From Clostridia bacterium (lineage in GTDB: Bacteria; Bacillota; Clostridia; Oscillospirales; Acutalibacteraceae), in NCBI GenBank assembly GCA_017548045.1, contig JAFYNR010000040.1, positions 1 through 64,000 of the forward strand: DNA of 64,000 nt, given 5' to 3'. Position numbers and translations under genes: made by a program. Each line of letters begins with the position of its first letter. Positions within the stretch are counted from its first letter, which is position 1. The notes beneath the pieces were generated by a model. That model was given only the letters and a program-made list of their open reading frames with translations, had not been told where the DNA came from and did no database searches. Of the stretch, positions 51,202 through 60,701 are shown piece after piece.

Positions 51202-52509
51202 ATGAAACTTTGGGCAGGCCGTTTCTCAAAGGAAGCGGATAAAAAAACCAATGATTTCAATTCATCAATCGCCACCGATTCCAGAATGTATTATCAGGAT
51301 ATCGAAGGCAGTATTGCCCACGCAACAATGCTTGCGGCAAAGGGAATCATTTCGCAGGATGACGGTGCGCTTATCTGCTCCGAGCTTGCAAAAATCAGAC
51401 AGGAAATTTCAGATGGTGGGCTTCTCATTGACCCCAATGCAGAGGATATTCACACCTTTATTGAGCAGACACTTACCGAGCGTATAGGCTCGGCAGGCAA
51501 GCGTCTTCATACGGGCAGAAGCCGTAATGACCAGGTTGCCCTTGACGTGCGTCTTTATCTTCGTGAGCAGTGTGATGAAACTCTTGTGCTTGTTGAGAAT
51601 CTTATTAAGGCACTTGAAGAAAAGGGCGATGAATACGCCGATGCAATTATGCCCGGCTATACACATTTGCAGAGAGCACAGCCCGTTACTTTCAAGGCTC
51701 ATCTGACCGCATACACCGAAATGCTTACCCGTGACCTTGGCAGAATTGAGGATGCGAGGAAGCGTATGAATTCATCGCCTTTGGGTAGCGGTGCCCTTGC
51801 AGGCACAACCTATCCCATTGACAGGGCGATGACCGCCGGAATTCTCGGCTTTGATTCATTCACCAAAAGCACTCTTGACGGTGTTGCGGACAGAGATTTC
51901 TGCATTGAGCTTGCAAGCGCACTTTCAATCTGTATGGTGCATCTTTCAAGGCTTTGTGAGGAGATTATTCTCTGGTGCTCATGGGAATTCAAGTTTGTTG
52001 AGCTTGACGATGCATTTTCAACAGGCTCAAGCATTATGCCTCAGAAGAAGAATCCTGATATTGCTGAGCTTGTAAGAGGTAAAAGCGGCAGAGTGTTTGG
52101 CGACCTTATGACCCTGCTTACGGTTATGAAGGGTCTGCCTCTTGCATACAACAAAGATATGCAGGAGGATAAGGATGCAATTTTTGATGCATTCGATACC
52201 GTGAAAATCTGCCTTGTAACTCTTGAACCTATGATTCAGACGATGAAGGCAATTCCCGAAAATATGAGAAAGGCGGCGGCAGGCGGATTTATAAACGCTA
52301 CCGACTGTGCCGACTACCTTGTTTCAAAGGGTCTTCCCTTCAGAGATGCCTATAAGGCAACGGGTGAGCTTGTTGCCCTTTGTATAAGAGAAAACAAAAC
52401 CCTCGAAACTCTTTCTCTTGAAGAGTATCAAGGCGTTTGCAATTTGTTTGATGAGGGTGTTTATGATGCCATCAGGCTTGAAAACTGCGTAAAGCGTCGC
52501 GGAATGTAA
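51202..52509 (+). CDS. argH: Argininosuccinate lyase
   Basis: A 435-residue lyase of the fumarase/aspartase superfamily. It splits argininosuccinate to arginine and fumarate. Motifs: WAGRFSKEADK at the start, the DIHTFIEQTLTER and HTGRSRNDQVALD substrate loops, PGYTHLQRAQPV, and the flexible catalytic loop GSSIMPQKKNPD. The C-terminus stops at ENCVKRRGM, about 20-25 residues before the usual end, a mild truncation outside the active site. It follows argG across a terminator. Confidence 0.97.
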   Translation: MKLWAGRFSKEADKKTNDFNSSIATDSRMYYQDIEGSIAHATMLAAKGIISQDDGALICSELAKIRQEISDGGLLIDPNAEDIHTFIEQTLTERIGSAGKRLHTGRSRNDQVALDVRLYLREQCDETLVLVENLIKALEEKGDEYADAIMPGYTHLQRAQPVTFKAHLTAYTEMLTRDLGRIEDARKRMNSSPLGSGALAGTTYPIDRAMTAGILGFDSFTKSTLDGVADRDFCIELASALSICMVHLSRLCEEIILWCSWEFKFVELDDAFSTGSSIMPQKKNPDIAELVRGKSGRVFGDLMTLLTVMKGLPLAYNKDMQEDKDAIFDAFDTVKICLVTLEPMIQTMKAIPENMRKAAAGGFINATDCADYLVSKGLPFRDAYKATGELVALCIRENKTLETLSLEEYQGVCNLFDEGVYDAIRLENCVKRRGM

Positions 52510-52515
52510 AAAAAT

Positions 52516-52552
52516 ATCCCGTTGGTTCAAAACCAACGGGATTAATTTTTTA
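52516..52552. terminator. Bidirectional terminator after argH
   Basis: A twelve-pair stem ATCCCGTTGGTT / AACCAACGGGAT with a CAA loop and flanking A and T runs. It serves argH and the converging lipoprotein gene. Confidence 0.93.
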
Positions 52553-53077
52553 TTTTTCTGTGTAGTCAAAGAATTCAACCTTTACGGTGCTTTCGGGGAA
52601 ATCAAAGATACAGTCTTCAATAATATCGCCCTTGCTTGCATCCTCAAGGTCAGCCATAAAGAAGCTCTTTCTTACCATATTGCCGTCTTTGTCATATGCA
52701 ATGTAGCCGATTTTCATATCGTCTTTTCTTGAGCCGATTGCCTGAATTTCAACTGAAGCAATACCCGTAACCTCAAAAGCGGAGAAAGCGTGATATTCCA
52801 GCTCTATATCCTTGATTGCGGCAACTGAATTGCCGTATACGTTATAATTGCTTACAACGAATTCAACGTCGTTGACTGTTTCAAGATATTTAACGGGAGC
52901 CGTTGTGCCCGACGTGGGATCTGCGTTTGCGGGAGGAGTAACGGTATCGCCGTAGGGATTAACAAATGACTGGTTTACAACCGTTGTGGTTGCAGGCTCC
53001 TTGGGTACGTTTGAGCATCCTGCAAAACAGAGTGCAACGCAGATGAGAGCGAGTAAAATACAGATTGTTGATTTCAT
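52550..53077 (-). CDS. Putative lipoprotein, unknown function
   Basis: A 175-residue lipoprotein from the ATG at 53077 (AGGAAAGG upstream). The signal peptide ends at lipobox CFAGC, so the mature protein begins at about Cys20. A Thr/Pro-rich linker follows, then a domain of about 110 residues (DVEFVVSNYNVYGNS, HAFSAFEVTGIASVEIQAIG, MKIGYIAYDKDGNMVRKSFFMA) that is probably an immunoglobulin-like beta sandwich, of a type common in Clostridial lipoproteins. No function can be assigned. Transcribed toward argH. Confidence 0.8.
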   Translation of the reverse strand: MKSTICILLALICVALCFAGCSNVPKEPATTTVVNQSFVNPYGDTVTPPANADPTSGTTAPVKYLETVNDVEFVVSNYNVYGNSVAAIKDIELEYHAFSAFEVTGIASVEIQAIGSRKDDMKIGYIAYDKDGNMVRKSFFMADLEDASKGDIIEDCIFDFPESTVKVEFFDYTEK

Positions 53078-53115
53078 AAAAATCAAATCCTTTCCTAATG
53101 AATGCTTTTATAATA

Positions 53116-54582
53116 TCACATATTTTTTGTTTTTTCAACCGTATTCATAATTTCAGCAACGGTTTCGGCAATTTTGCCTGCGGTTTGGGGTCCCATTGAG
53201 TTTGTTTCTTCATAATGCCTGCGGTTGTGGATATCTCTGCCATTTTCAAAGTAAGGTGTTTCCTCGTGAAGAATGAAATCATTGGGAGGAAGCACGTAGC
53301 CCAGCTCGTCGTTTGCAAGACCGATAATCATAACGTCGTCGCCCACAATTTCCTGCAGGGGAGTGGGGTTGATTTCTCCGCCGCAGCCTGTTGCGGATTC
53401 TTCTGCACTGAGATATCCGCCGTAAACAAGCTCGGGGAATATTTCACAGGGCAACATAAGTATTTTCAGTGAATCTATTTCAAGGTAGCTGATTTCCGAT
53501 TTAAGAACGGAGCCTGAGCCGTCGGGAAGTCTGTATTCATCGGCTTCAAGAATACCTGCTTTTGCGGCAATCATAAGCAGTGTGTTTTCTGCTTTTATGT
53601 AAACTTCCTGTTTTATGCAGCCGATTTTAGCTTTAAGTTCGGTTTCGTTTTCTATTGAAAGCGCATAGTCCGCAAGCTTTTCGCCGATTTCAGCCGTAGA
53701 CTGTGCAAAGTCGCCGCCGTTATCACGGATTTCCTTTTCGTTGGGAATATCCATGCTTATCATTCCGCCGATTGCACCTACGCAATAAAGGGTTTCAGCA
53801 CCGGCTTCATTTCTGATTTTCTCACGCATATAGTGGGGGAAATCTGCACTGATACGGCTGTTGCAGCCCTGCAAGGATTCGGAATGGGATGCAAAATTAA
53901 GAATATATGTCTGACGGCTGCCGTCATCGGGCACAAAACGAAGTCTTGTAAGGGTTTTGGAATAAACTATGGGTGTGCGGATATCCTCCTGCATATCGGG
54001 GACTTCCGTTTTACCGAGGTAAAGTCTGCCGGGCTTACGGTTAGCGTATGCCTGCTTTACGGCCTTTACGGTTTGCGAGAATACAAGCTCCATATATTTC
54101 GGATCCTTGCCGCTGAGAGGCAGAGGACCCCATATTCCCATTGTGTCAATGCCTGCGTGAGAATGGGTGCTGACAATATTTATGCTCCTGCATCCCGAAA
54201 GCATTGCAAAATCACGAAGTCTTGCTCTTAAACGGTTGACATCTTTGTTGAGCATACCTACGTTATCGATGGAAACAAGAACGATTCCGCCTTTACCCGA
54301 AAGGTCGTCAAGCCATACGGCGTGGGTGTGAGGCGGGTCAAGCACTCCCTGTGCAGGGTTGTTTTCACCGTAGCCGGCAACGTAGTATTTTTTTCTATCA
54401 ACGTCATCGGGCAGAATGGATTCCTTTGAGAAACCGAGCAGAAATTTATCGCTTTTTGCCTGAGGGGGAATGATAAATTCGGCTTTTTTCAAAGGAGAGG
54501 CACATTTTTTCTTTGTGATGCGCTTTGACTGAGTTCGTAGAATGAAATCGACTGTTTTGTATACTGCGGTTAATGCTTTCAT
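53116..54582 (-). CDS. Neutral ceramidase N-terminal-domain-like protein
   Basis: A 488-residue protein from the ATG at 54582 (GGAAGG upstream), which leaves five bases after trmL. It resembles the N-terminal domain of neutral/alkaline ceramidases: AGYGENNPAQGVLDPPHTHAVWLDD, VLVSIDNVGML, and the zinc-binding STHSHAGIDT motif (near residues 150-160), followed by FASHSESL. The C-terminal Ig-like domain of full ceramidases is missing, and no signal peptide is apparent: the N-terminus is basic, not hydrophobic. Many bacteria carry such proteins with unknown substrates. Amidase activity on a lipid or on another amide is inference. Confidence 0.8.
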   Translation of the reverse strand: MKALTAVYKTVDFILRTQSKRITKKKCASPLKKAEFIIPPQAKSDKFLLGFSKESILPDDVDRKKYYVAGYGENNPAQGVLDPPHTHAVWLDDLSGKGGIVLVSIDNVGMLNKDVNRLRARLRDFAMLSGCRSINIVSTHSHAGIDTMGIWGPLPLSGKDPKYMELVFSQTVKAVKQAYANRKPGRLYLGKTEVPDMQEDIRTPIVYSKTLTRLRFVPDDGSRQTYILNFASHSESLQGCNSRISADFPHYMREKIRNEAGAETLYCVGAIGGMISMDIPNEKEIRDNGGDFAQSTAEIGEKLADYALSIENETELKAKIGCIKQEVYIKAENTLLMIAAKAGILEADEYRLPDGSGSVLKSEISYLEIDSLKILMLPCEIFPELVYGGYLSAEESATGCGGEINPTPLQEIVGDDVMIIGLANDELGYVLPPNDFILHEETPYFENGRDIHNRRHYEETNSMGPQTAGKIAETVAEIMNTVEKTKNM

Positions 54583-54587
54583 TTTCT

Positions 54588-55097
54588 CTATTCCTTCCAA
54601 TCAAATTTTGTGAGCCTGCCTTTAAGCAGAAGCTCAGGGAAATTCCATTGTCTGAGCACTTCGTAAACGCCGATTGCCACGGAGTTTGAAAGGTTAAGGC
54701 TTCTTGCGGCGCTGTTATTTATCATCGGCAGGCGTACGCAGTTTTCCTGATTTTCAAGAAGCAAATCCTCGGGCAGACCTGCGGTTTCCTTGCCGAAAAC
54801 AAGGTAAGTGTTGTCGGGATAATCGATTTCGGAATAAATCTTTGTTGCTTTTGTTGAGAAATAGTAAAAATTACCGTTCTTGTTTTTCTCAAAAAAACCA
54901 TCGAGATTATCATAATATGTAATGTCAAGCAGGTGCCAGTAATCAAGACCTGCTCTTTTTAATTTTGCATCGTCAACGCGAAAGCCCATAGGCTCAACAA
55001 GGTGAAGTCTTGCTCCCGTTGCGGCGCAGGTGCGTGCAATGTTGCCTGTATTCTGAGGTATCTGCGGCTCAACAAGAACAATATTAAGAACTGACAT
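54588..55097 (-). CDS. trmL: tRNA (cytidine(34)-2'-O)-methyltransferase TrmL
   Basis: A 169-residue SPOUT-class enzyme that methylates the wobble base of tRNA-Leu isoacceptors. It starts MSVLNIVLVEPQIPQNTGNIART, the hallmark of the family. The knot segments VFGKETAGLPEDLL and RLPMINNSAARSLNLSNSVAIGVYE that bind SAM are complete. It is co-directional with, and immediately before, the ceramidase-like gene. Confidence 0.96.
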   Translation of the reverse strand: MSVLNIVLVEPQIPQNTGNIARTCAATGARLHLVEPMGFRVDDAKLKRAGLDYWHLLDITYYDNLDGFFEKNKNGNFYYFSTKATKIYSEIDYPDNTYLVFGKETAGLPEDLLLENQENCVRLPMINNSAARSLNLSNSVAIGVYEVLRQWNFPELLLKGRLTKFDWKE

Positions 55098-55187
55098 TTT
55101 ATAACTTCCTTAAAAATTATTTACACTGTTTTTATTCCCTCAACAGGGCAGAATATAAATGAAATTCAATGCATTGGAGGGAAAGAA

Positions 55188-55373
55188 ATGACATCAAAAA
55201 ATATGTCACTGGTTAAAGGTATGGGCATCGGTATTGCCGTAGGCTCAGCCGCCGCAATGGCAGGCGCCAAAATGATGACGAAAAGCGGCAGAAGAATGTG
55301 CCGCCGCAATGCGTCAAAGGCAATGAAAACCGTTGAGGGCATGCTTGACAGTATTTCGATGATGACCAAATAA
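55188..55373 (+). CDS. Small membrane-anchor protein, unknown function
   Basis: A 61-residue protein with a glycine/alanine-rich hydrophobic helix (residues about 9-29: KGMGIGIAVGSAAAMAGAKM) and a strongly basic C-terminal half with Cys (SGRRMCRRNASKAM). It resembles YtxH-like small envelope proteins in shape only. The ribosome site GGAGGGAAAG is strong. Its stop codon abuts the converging pth stop with no base between. Probably a real gene; function unknown. Confidence 0.72.
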   Translation: MTSKNMSLVKGMGIGIAVGSAAAMAGAKMMTKSGRRMCRRNASKAMKTVEGMLDSISMMTK

Positions 55374-55979
55374 TCAGCTGTTGAAGTTGCTCATCGCTTT
55401 ATCCGTGTCGCCGTTTACCATAAGCTCAGCGGCATCGCAGGCTTTTTCTGCGGCTTCACGCAAAAGGGGAAGCTCATCCTTTTTGAAGTTTGACAAAACC
55501 CAATCCGCAAGCTCATAATCGGGGTGCGGCTTTTCGCCCACCCCAAGCTTGATTCTGGGGAAATTATCGGAATTAAGATGATATATAATGCTTTTTATTC
55601 CGTTGTGGCCGCCTGCACTGCCCTTGCGTCTTATTCTGAGTTTGCCGCAGGGGAGTGAAATATCATCAAAAATAACAATTATTTTTTCAGGCGGTATTTT
55701 GTAAAACGCCGCCGCCTGCTTTACTGCCTCGCCGCTGTTATTCATAAAGGTCTGAGGCTTCATGAGCAGGCATTTTTTACCGCCTAATTCAACGGCTGCG
55801 GTTACGGCTTTGAACTGTATTTTGTTGATGCTTACCGAAAGCTTATCTGCCAGCAGGTCTGCAAAAAGGAAGCCTGCGTTGTGGCGCGTAAGCTCATACT
55901 GTCTTCCCGGATTACCGAGACCTACTATCAGGTATTCGGGCGGACCTGAAGGCACTTTGTTTCGTGAAAAAAATCCCAT
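55374..55979 (-). CDS. pth: Peptidyl-tRNA hydrolase
   Basis: A 201-residue Pth. It recycles peptidyl-tRNAs that fall off ribosomes. The catalytic His33 lies in ELTRHNAGF, and GLGNPG, KPQTFMNNSGEAV, FDDISLPCG and RRKGSAGGHNGIKS are conserved. Compared with the E. coli enzyme it has about 13 extra residues at the N-terminus (MGFFSRNKVPSG). The start is supported by AAGGAAAA upstream. It is 12 bases downstream of the anchored protein gene. Confidence 0.97.
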   Translation of the reverse strand: MGFFSRNKVPSGPPEYLIVGLGNPGRQYELTRHNAGFLFADLLADKLSVSINKIQFKAVTAAVELGGKKCLLMKPQTFMNNSGEAVKQAAAFYKIPPEKIIVIFDDISLPCGKLRIRRKGSAGGHNGIKSIIYHLNSDNFPRIKLGVGEKPHPDYELADWVLSNFKKDELPLLREAAEKACDAAELMVNGDTDKAMSNFNS

Positions 55980-55991
55980 TTTTATTTTCCT

Positions 55992-56564
55992 TTATTCTGC
56001 TGCTTTGTTGATATCTGCCGTTTTATAGCCTACATATGAAAGCTCGGGGTTTTCGTTAACAACAGATTCGTCTCTGTAAGCAAGTTTTATATCCATACCG
56101 TCAACAAGTGCCTTTGCCTCATCGGTTGAAAGGTCGCCGTTGTCGCATAAAATATTGAAGTATACAGGTGCTGTACTGCCGGGTTCAATTTCGATATCGC
56201 CTTCAAGTGAGGTGCAGATGTAAACGCCGTCTTTGCCGTTATCGGCTACGTCAAGTGCAAAAACCGTAATCGTTTCGTCGGTTGAATTGCTTACGGTAAC
56301 AAACTCGGTATAGGTAAGCCATTCTTCGGGACATTCGTAAAATTCAACGGTTTTTTCTCCGCCGAGGTGATATTGATTTTCAAGCACCTTTGTGAATTTT
56401 TCGGGTCTGGTCATAAGTGCTTCAAGGGTATCGGGGTTATCCGTAAACTCATCAACGGTAACGGAAACCGTGCCGTTGTTTTTATTTGCGGTAACAAAAT
56501 ATATTCCCGTACCAATAGCTGCAATAAGAATAAATGCAACGATTGCAATTATTATTTTTTTCAT
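55992..56564 (-). CDS. Membrane-anchored protein, unknown function
   Basis: A 190-residue protein with one N-terminal hydrophobic helix (residues 3-25) and a soluble domain outside. The domain has a beta-rich middle (TVSNSTDETITVFALDV, VYICTSLEGDIEIEPGSTAPVYFNILC) that looks like a C2/FxLYD-type or immunoglobulin-like fold. No enzyme motif and no lipobox. Upstream GGAGG supports the start. It is co-directional with pth. Function unknown. Confidence 0.72.
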   Translation of the reverse strand: MKKIIIAIVAFILIAAIGTGIYFVTANKNNGTVSVTVDEFTDNPDTLEALMTRPEKFTKVLENQYHLGGEKTVEFYECPEEWLTYTEFVTVSNSTDETITVFALDVADNGKDGVYICTSLEGDIEIEPGSTAPVYFNILCDNGDLSTDEAKALVDGMDIKLAYRDESVVNENPELSYVGYKTADINKAAE

Positions 56565-56663
56565 AACAAAACCTCCATTTTACTTATAAAAGAATTATGA
56601 CAGATTTTAACTGAAAAAACAATAGATTAATTTTAATTTATAAATTATTTTACATAATGTTAA

Positions 56664-56704
56664 AAATCTCCTCGCCCGGGGTCGCCCGGTGAGGAGATTT
56701 TTTT
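56664..56704 (-). terminator. Terminator after clpC
   Basis: A stem AAATCTCCTC / GAGGAGATTT with inner CGCCCGG/GCCCGG pairing. T-rich on both sides, and it overlaps the clpC stop codon by two bases on the minus strand. Confidence 0.9.
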
Positions 56705-59141
56705 ATTCGGCTACAAATTCAAAGGTATCGTTTTCGTATTTGCAGAGGTAGTTTTTACCCGCTTCAAGCCTGCCTTCAAGCATTTCTTCCGAAAGTTTGT
56801 CTTCAATTCTCTGCTGAATTGCTCTTCTCAGCGGCCTGGCACCGTAAACGGGGTCGAAACCTGCCTTGCCGATTGCTTCAACAGCTTCTTCTGAAAATTC
56901 AAGACCGATGTCCAGTTCTTTCACTCTTTTTGAAAGGGAGCTCAGCATACGCCTTGCAATTTCGTTGATATCGTCTTTACCGAGCTGGTGGAAAACAATG
57001 ATATCGTCAACACGGTTTATGAATTCAGGTCTGAACACGTTTTTCAGTTCACCCATAACCGCTTCGCGGATTCGCTTTTCGCTCATTGTTTCTGCTTGGG
57101 CAGGTGCAAAGCCGAGAGTGCCGGCACCGCTTTGAGCAATAAGCTTTGCTCCTACGTTGGAGGTCATAATTATCACACAGTTTTTGAAGTCAACCCTTCT
57201 GCCCTGGGAATCGGTGAGAATACCGTCTTCAAGAATTTGCAGAAGCATATTGAAAACGTCGGGATGGGCTTTTTCAATTTCGTCAAAAAGCACCACCGAA
57301 TAGGGTCTGCGGCGTACCTTTTCCGTAAGCTGACCGCCTTCGTCATAGCCCACGTAACCGGGTGGCGAGCCTACGAGCCTTGATACGGTATGCTTTTCCA
57401 TATATTCGGACATATCAAGCCTTATCATCGCATTTTCATCGCCGAACATTGAAGCGGCAAGGGTTTTGCAAAGCTCGGTTTTGCCTACACCCGTAGGACC
57501 GAGAAAAATGAATGATCCCGTAGGCCTTTTCGGGTCCTTAAGACCTGCTCTGCCGCGTCTGATTGCCCTTGCAACCGCACTGACAGCTTCATCCTGCCCT
57601 ACGATGCGGCTGTGAAGCTCGTCTTCCATATGAAGAAGGCGCTGACTTTCCTCCTGAGTAAGCTGAACAACGGGTATTCCCGTCCACTGTGAAACGATGG
57701 CCGCTATTTCCTGCTCACCCACTTCGCCGGTTGAACGGTTGCTCTTTTCCTGCCAGAGTCTGCGTTCATTGTCAAGGTCGGCGGAAAGCTTGTTTTTTTC
57801 ATCCCTTATGGCGGCGGCGTGCTCAAAATCCTGAGATTTGACGGCGGCCTCCATTTCTTCGCCGAGAGATTTCAGCTTGTTTTCAAGTGCCTTAAGGTCG
57901 GGCGGTGCGGTGAATGCTTTGAGTCTTACACGGGATGCCGCTTCATCAACAAGGTCAATGGCCTTGTCGGGAAGGTATCTGTCGCCAATGTATCTTGACG
58001 ACATCTTGACTGCCGCAAGAATTGCGCCGTCGGTGATTTTTACCTTGTGATGAGCTTCGTATTTATCGCGAAGACCCTTGAGTATATCTATTGCCTCAGC
58101 CTCAGACGGCTCGCCCACGGTAACGGGCTGAAACCTTCTTTCAAGTGCCGCATCCTTTTCAATATGCTTGCGGTATTCTTCAAGGGTTGTTGCGCCGATA
58201 ACCTGAATTTCGCCTCTTGCAAGCGAAGGCTTGAGAATATTTGCGGCATCAACCGCACCTTCTGCCGAGCCTGCGCCGATAAGAGTGTGAACCTCATCGA
58301 TGAAGAGGATTATATCGCCTGCCTTCTTGACTTCTTCAATGGCGTTGCGTATTCTTTCTTCAAAATCGCCTCTGTATTTTGTGCCTGCCACCATACCTGT
58401 AAGGTCCAGTGTAACAATGCGCTTGCTTCGGAGCATTTCGGGAACCTCGCCCGTTGCTATTTTGAGGGCAAGACCTTCTGCGATGGCAGTTTTGCCTACA
58501 CCGGGCTCACCGATAAGGCAGGGATTGTTTTTTGTTCTTCTGCTGAGAATCTGAATTACCCTTTCAATTTCCTTTTGCCTGCCGATAACGGGGTCAATTT
58601 TGCCCTGCATTGCATATACCGTAAGGTCACGTCCGAATTGGCTGAGCGTGGGAGTATCGGATTTTTCTTTTGAATCCTTTTTGTTTCCCGACGTGTCGGG
58701 ACTGCTGCCCAGTGCGTTTGTAAGGTCTGAAAGTAAATCCTGAGGCTGAACACCCATTCTGCTGAGAATTTCCGTTGCGGCACCCGTGCCTTCGCGGATA
58801 ATTCCCATAAGCAGGTGTTCGGTGCCGATATATGAATGTCCCATACCCTTGCCCTGCACGATGGCGGTATCAATAATATTTTTTGCTCTGGGTGTAAGAT
58901 CGTTGGGAGAAAGTACCGTAGGCGAGCCGATGCCTATACTGCTTTTGATAATTGCTTCAACTTCGCCGTAGGTTACCTTTCTCGCCGAAAGGGCAGTGTA
59001 TGCCATGCCGCCTTTTTCCGCAAGAAGGCCAAGCAGGATGTGTTCACTGCCCACGTAGGCGTGACCGAGGTTTTCCGCTGACGTAATTGCACTGTTAAGT
59101 GCGTCGTTGGCTTTCTGAGTAAAGCCTGTAAATCTGTACAT
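56703..59141 (-). CDS. clpC: ATP-dependent Clp protease ATP-binding subunit ClpC
   Basis: ClpC, 812 residues. It is the AAA+ unfoldase that feeds ClpP, and with McsB it degrades arginine-phosphorylated proteins. The double N-domain is at about 1-145. AAA-1 has Walker A GEPGVGKT and Walker B LFIDEVH. The middle coiled-coil domain contains the UVR segment [18 protein letters not shown], which marks ClpC. AAA-2 has GPTGVGKTE and [14 protein letters not shown]. It is the last gene of the ctsR-mcsA-mcsB-clpC operon, followed by a strong terminator. Confidence 0.97.
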   Translation of the reverse strand: MYRFTGFTQKANDALNSAITSAENLGHAYVGSEHILLGLLAEKGGMAYTALSARKVTYGEVEAIIKSSIGIGSPTVLSPNDLTPRAKNIIDTAIVQGKGMGHSYIGTEHLLMGIIREGTGAATEILSRMGVQPQDLLSDLTNALGSSPDTSGNKKDSKEKSDTPTLSQFGRDLTVYAMQGKIDPVIGRQKEIERVIQILSRRTKNNPCLIGEPGVGKTAIAEGLALKIATGEVPEMLRSKRIVTLDLTGMVAGTKYRGDFEERIRNAIEEVKKAGDIILFIDEVHTLIGAGSAEGAVDAANILKPSLARGEIQVIGATTLEEYRKHIEKDAALERRFQPVTVGEPSEAEAIDILKGLRDKYEAHHKVKITDGAILAAVKMSSRYIGDRYLPDKAIDLVDEAASRVRLKAFTAPPDLKALENKLKSLGEEMEAAVKSQDFEHAAAIRDEKNKLSADLDNERRLWQEKSNRSTGEVGEQEIAAIVSQWTGIPVVQLTQEESQRLLHMEDELHSRIVGQDEAVSAVARAIRRGRAGLKDPKRPTGSFIFLGPTGVGKTELCKTLAASMFGDENAMIRLDMSEYMEKHTVSRLVGSPPGYVGYDEGGQLTEKVRRRPYSVVLFDEIEKAHPDVFNMLLQILEDGILTDSQGRRVDFKNCVIIMTSNVGAKLIAQSGAGTLGFAPAQAETMSEKRIREAVMGELKNVFRPEFINRVDDIIVFHQLGKDDINEIARRMLSSLSKRVKELDIGLEFSEEAVEAIGKAGFDPVYGARPLRRAIQQRIEDKLSEEMLEGRLEAGKNYLCKYENDTFEFVAE

Positions 59142-59168
59142 ACATATTCCCCCTATAAGTCGTTTGTG

Positions 59169-60176
59169 TTATTCGAGGGCTTCTCTCACCGTTTTCGCTC
59201 TGTATGCATCTCTTGCCGAAGGGCTGTCTGCCTGCTCGTTTGCTGCAGTTACGGTTGCAGGCTGCATACTGACTATAAGCTCGTTGATTTTTTCAATGGG
59301 TATCTCAAAAATACCTCTTGCCGCACCCAATCTGACAAGTGAAGCAAGCTCCATAAATTCATCGGTGCTGAGAAGTCGGGCGTTTTTAAGTATGCCCAGT
59401 GCCCTGAACATTTTATCTTCTTCCGCAGGCTTCTTTATTATTTCCGCCGCGGCGGCCCTTTCCTGTGCCACAAGCTGAAGCACGATTGATTTAAGGTTTG
59501 CAATGGCTGTTTCTTCGGTGATGCCCAGAGTTATCTGGTTGCTTATCTGATAAACGTCGCCCTTGGGCTGTGAGCCCTCGCCGTATGCACCTCTGATTGT
59601 AAGCCCCAGCTTTGAAACGGTGTTTGAAAGCCTTGCCATCTGACCGCAACGTGTGAGGGCAGGCAGATGAAGCATAACGGATGCCCTCATTGCGGTGCCC
59701 AGATTTGTGGGGCACTGTGTGAGATATCCGATTCTTTCGTCGAATGCGTAATTAAGCTTTGCACCAAGCATATTATCAAGCTTATCCGCAATGTCATAGG
59801 CTTCCTCAAGGGCAAGCCCTGCCTTCATTACCTGAAGTCTGATGTGGTCCTCCTCGCAAAGCATAATGCTTACGCTTTCATCCTCTGAAATCACAAGGGC
59901 ACTGCCGTCTTTTTTTGCGGCAAATTCGGGGCTGATAAGGTGTCTTTCCGCAAGCGACACCGCCTGCACCCTTGAAAGGTCTTTCATTTCAATATAACTG
60001 AAATCCTTGCAATCATTTTCAAAAAGCACGGTTCTGATTGCCGAATTCACTGCGTTTTTACCTGCGGCATCAAGCTTTGCAGGGAAGGGGAATTCATCAA
60101 TATTCCTTGCAAGACGGATTCTTGTACTGAGGACTATATCCCCCTGGTCGCCTTTTTCAATATACCATTTACTCAT
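59169..60176 (-). CDS. mcsB: Protein-arginine kinase McsB
   Basis: McsB, 335 residues from the ATG at 60176, which lies inside the end of mcsA with AAGGGGG upstream; longer readings have no such support. It is a phosphagen-kinase-like enzyme that phosphorylates arginines on CtsR and damaged proteins. Conserved pieces: DIVLSTRIRLARNIDEFPFP, then the YLTQCPTNLGTAMRASVMLHLP catalytic segment and the RGAYGEGSQPKGD loop. It is slightly shorter than the Bacillus enzyme (about 360). The RDAYRAKTVREAL tail keeps the pArg-binding tail shape. Confidence 0.95.
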   Translation of the reverse strand: MSKWYIEKGDQGDIVLSTRIRLARNIDEFPFPAKLDAAGKNAVNSAIRTVLFENDCKDFSYIEMKDLSRVQAVSLAERHLISPEFAAKKDGSALVISEDESVSIMLCEEDHIRLQVMKAGLALEEAYDIADKLDNMLGAKLNYAFDERIGYLTQCPTNLGTAMRASVMLHLPALTRCGQMARLSNTVSKLGLTIRGAYGEGSQPKGDVYQISNQITLGITEETAIANLKSIVLQLVAQERAAAAEIIKKPAEEDKMFRALGILKNARLLSTDEFMELASLVRLGAARGIFEIPIEKINELIVSMQPATVTAANEQADSPSARDAYRAKTVREALE

Positions 60177-60684
60177 TGCTTTCGCCCCCTTCAAGAGCCT
60201 TGATTTCATCTCTGATTTTTGCGGCATCTTCAAAATTCTGTGACGCGACGGCTTCGCTCATAGCCGCCTTGAGCTTTTCAATTTTTTCTTCCTTGGTTTC
60301 GGCTTTAGGCTGAACGGGTACGGATGCAACTGTTTTGCCGCTGTGCTTTATTTTGCCGTGAATTCTCTGAATTGAGGGGAGAAGCTTATCGTAAAACGTT
60401 CTGTAACAATCGGCACAGCCTACTCTGCCGTCACGGACTATTTCATCAAACGAGGTTCCGCATTTGGGGCAACGGGGCGATTTGCCTGCGGTAACGGCAG
60501 GCTTTACGTCACCGAGAAATCCGCCGAAGAATTCCGAAAGATTAAGCCCGAAGCCCGAAAACATATCCGAATAGCCCAGATGTGCCGCACAGTCGGAGCA
60601 AAGATGGCTTTCCGCCATATCGCCGTTTATTATCTGCTTGATGTGTGTGGTTGCTTCGTTCTTTCCGCAGTTCTGACATAACAT
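60169..60684 (-). CDS. mcsA: McsA, activator of McsB
   Basis: McsA, 171 residues. It is a zinc protein that activates McsB and links it to ClpC. Four cysteine pairs are visible: CQNC (3-6), CSDC, CPKC and CADC, forming two zinc sites. The C-terminal UVR motif AVASQNFEDAAKIRDEIKAL is the site that docks with ClpC. It overlaps mcsB by eight bases (ATGAGTAA). Confidence 0.95.
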   Translation of the reverse strand: MLCQNCGKNEATTHIKQIINGDMAESHLCSDCAAHLGYSDMFSGFGLNLSEFFGGFLGDVKPAVTAGKSPRCPKCGTSFDEIVRDGRVGCADCYRTFYDKLLPSIQRIHGKIKHSGKTVASVPVQPKAETKEEKIEKLKAAMSEAVASQNFEDAAKIRDEIKALEGGESNE

Positions 60685-60701
60685 AATTTATCATCCTTTC
60701 C

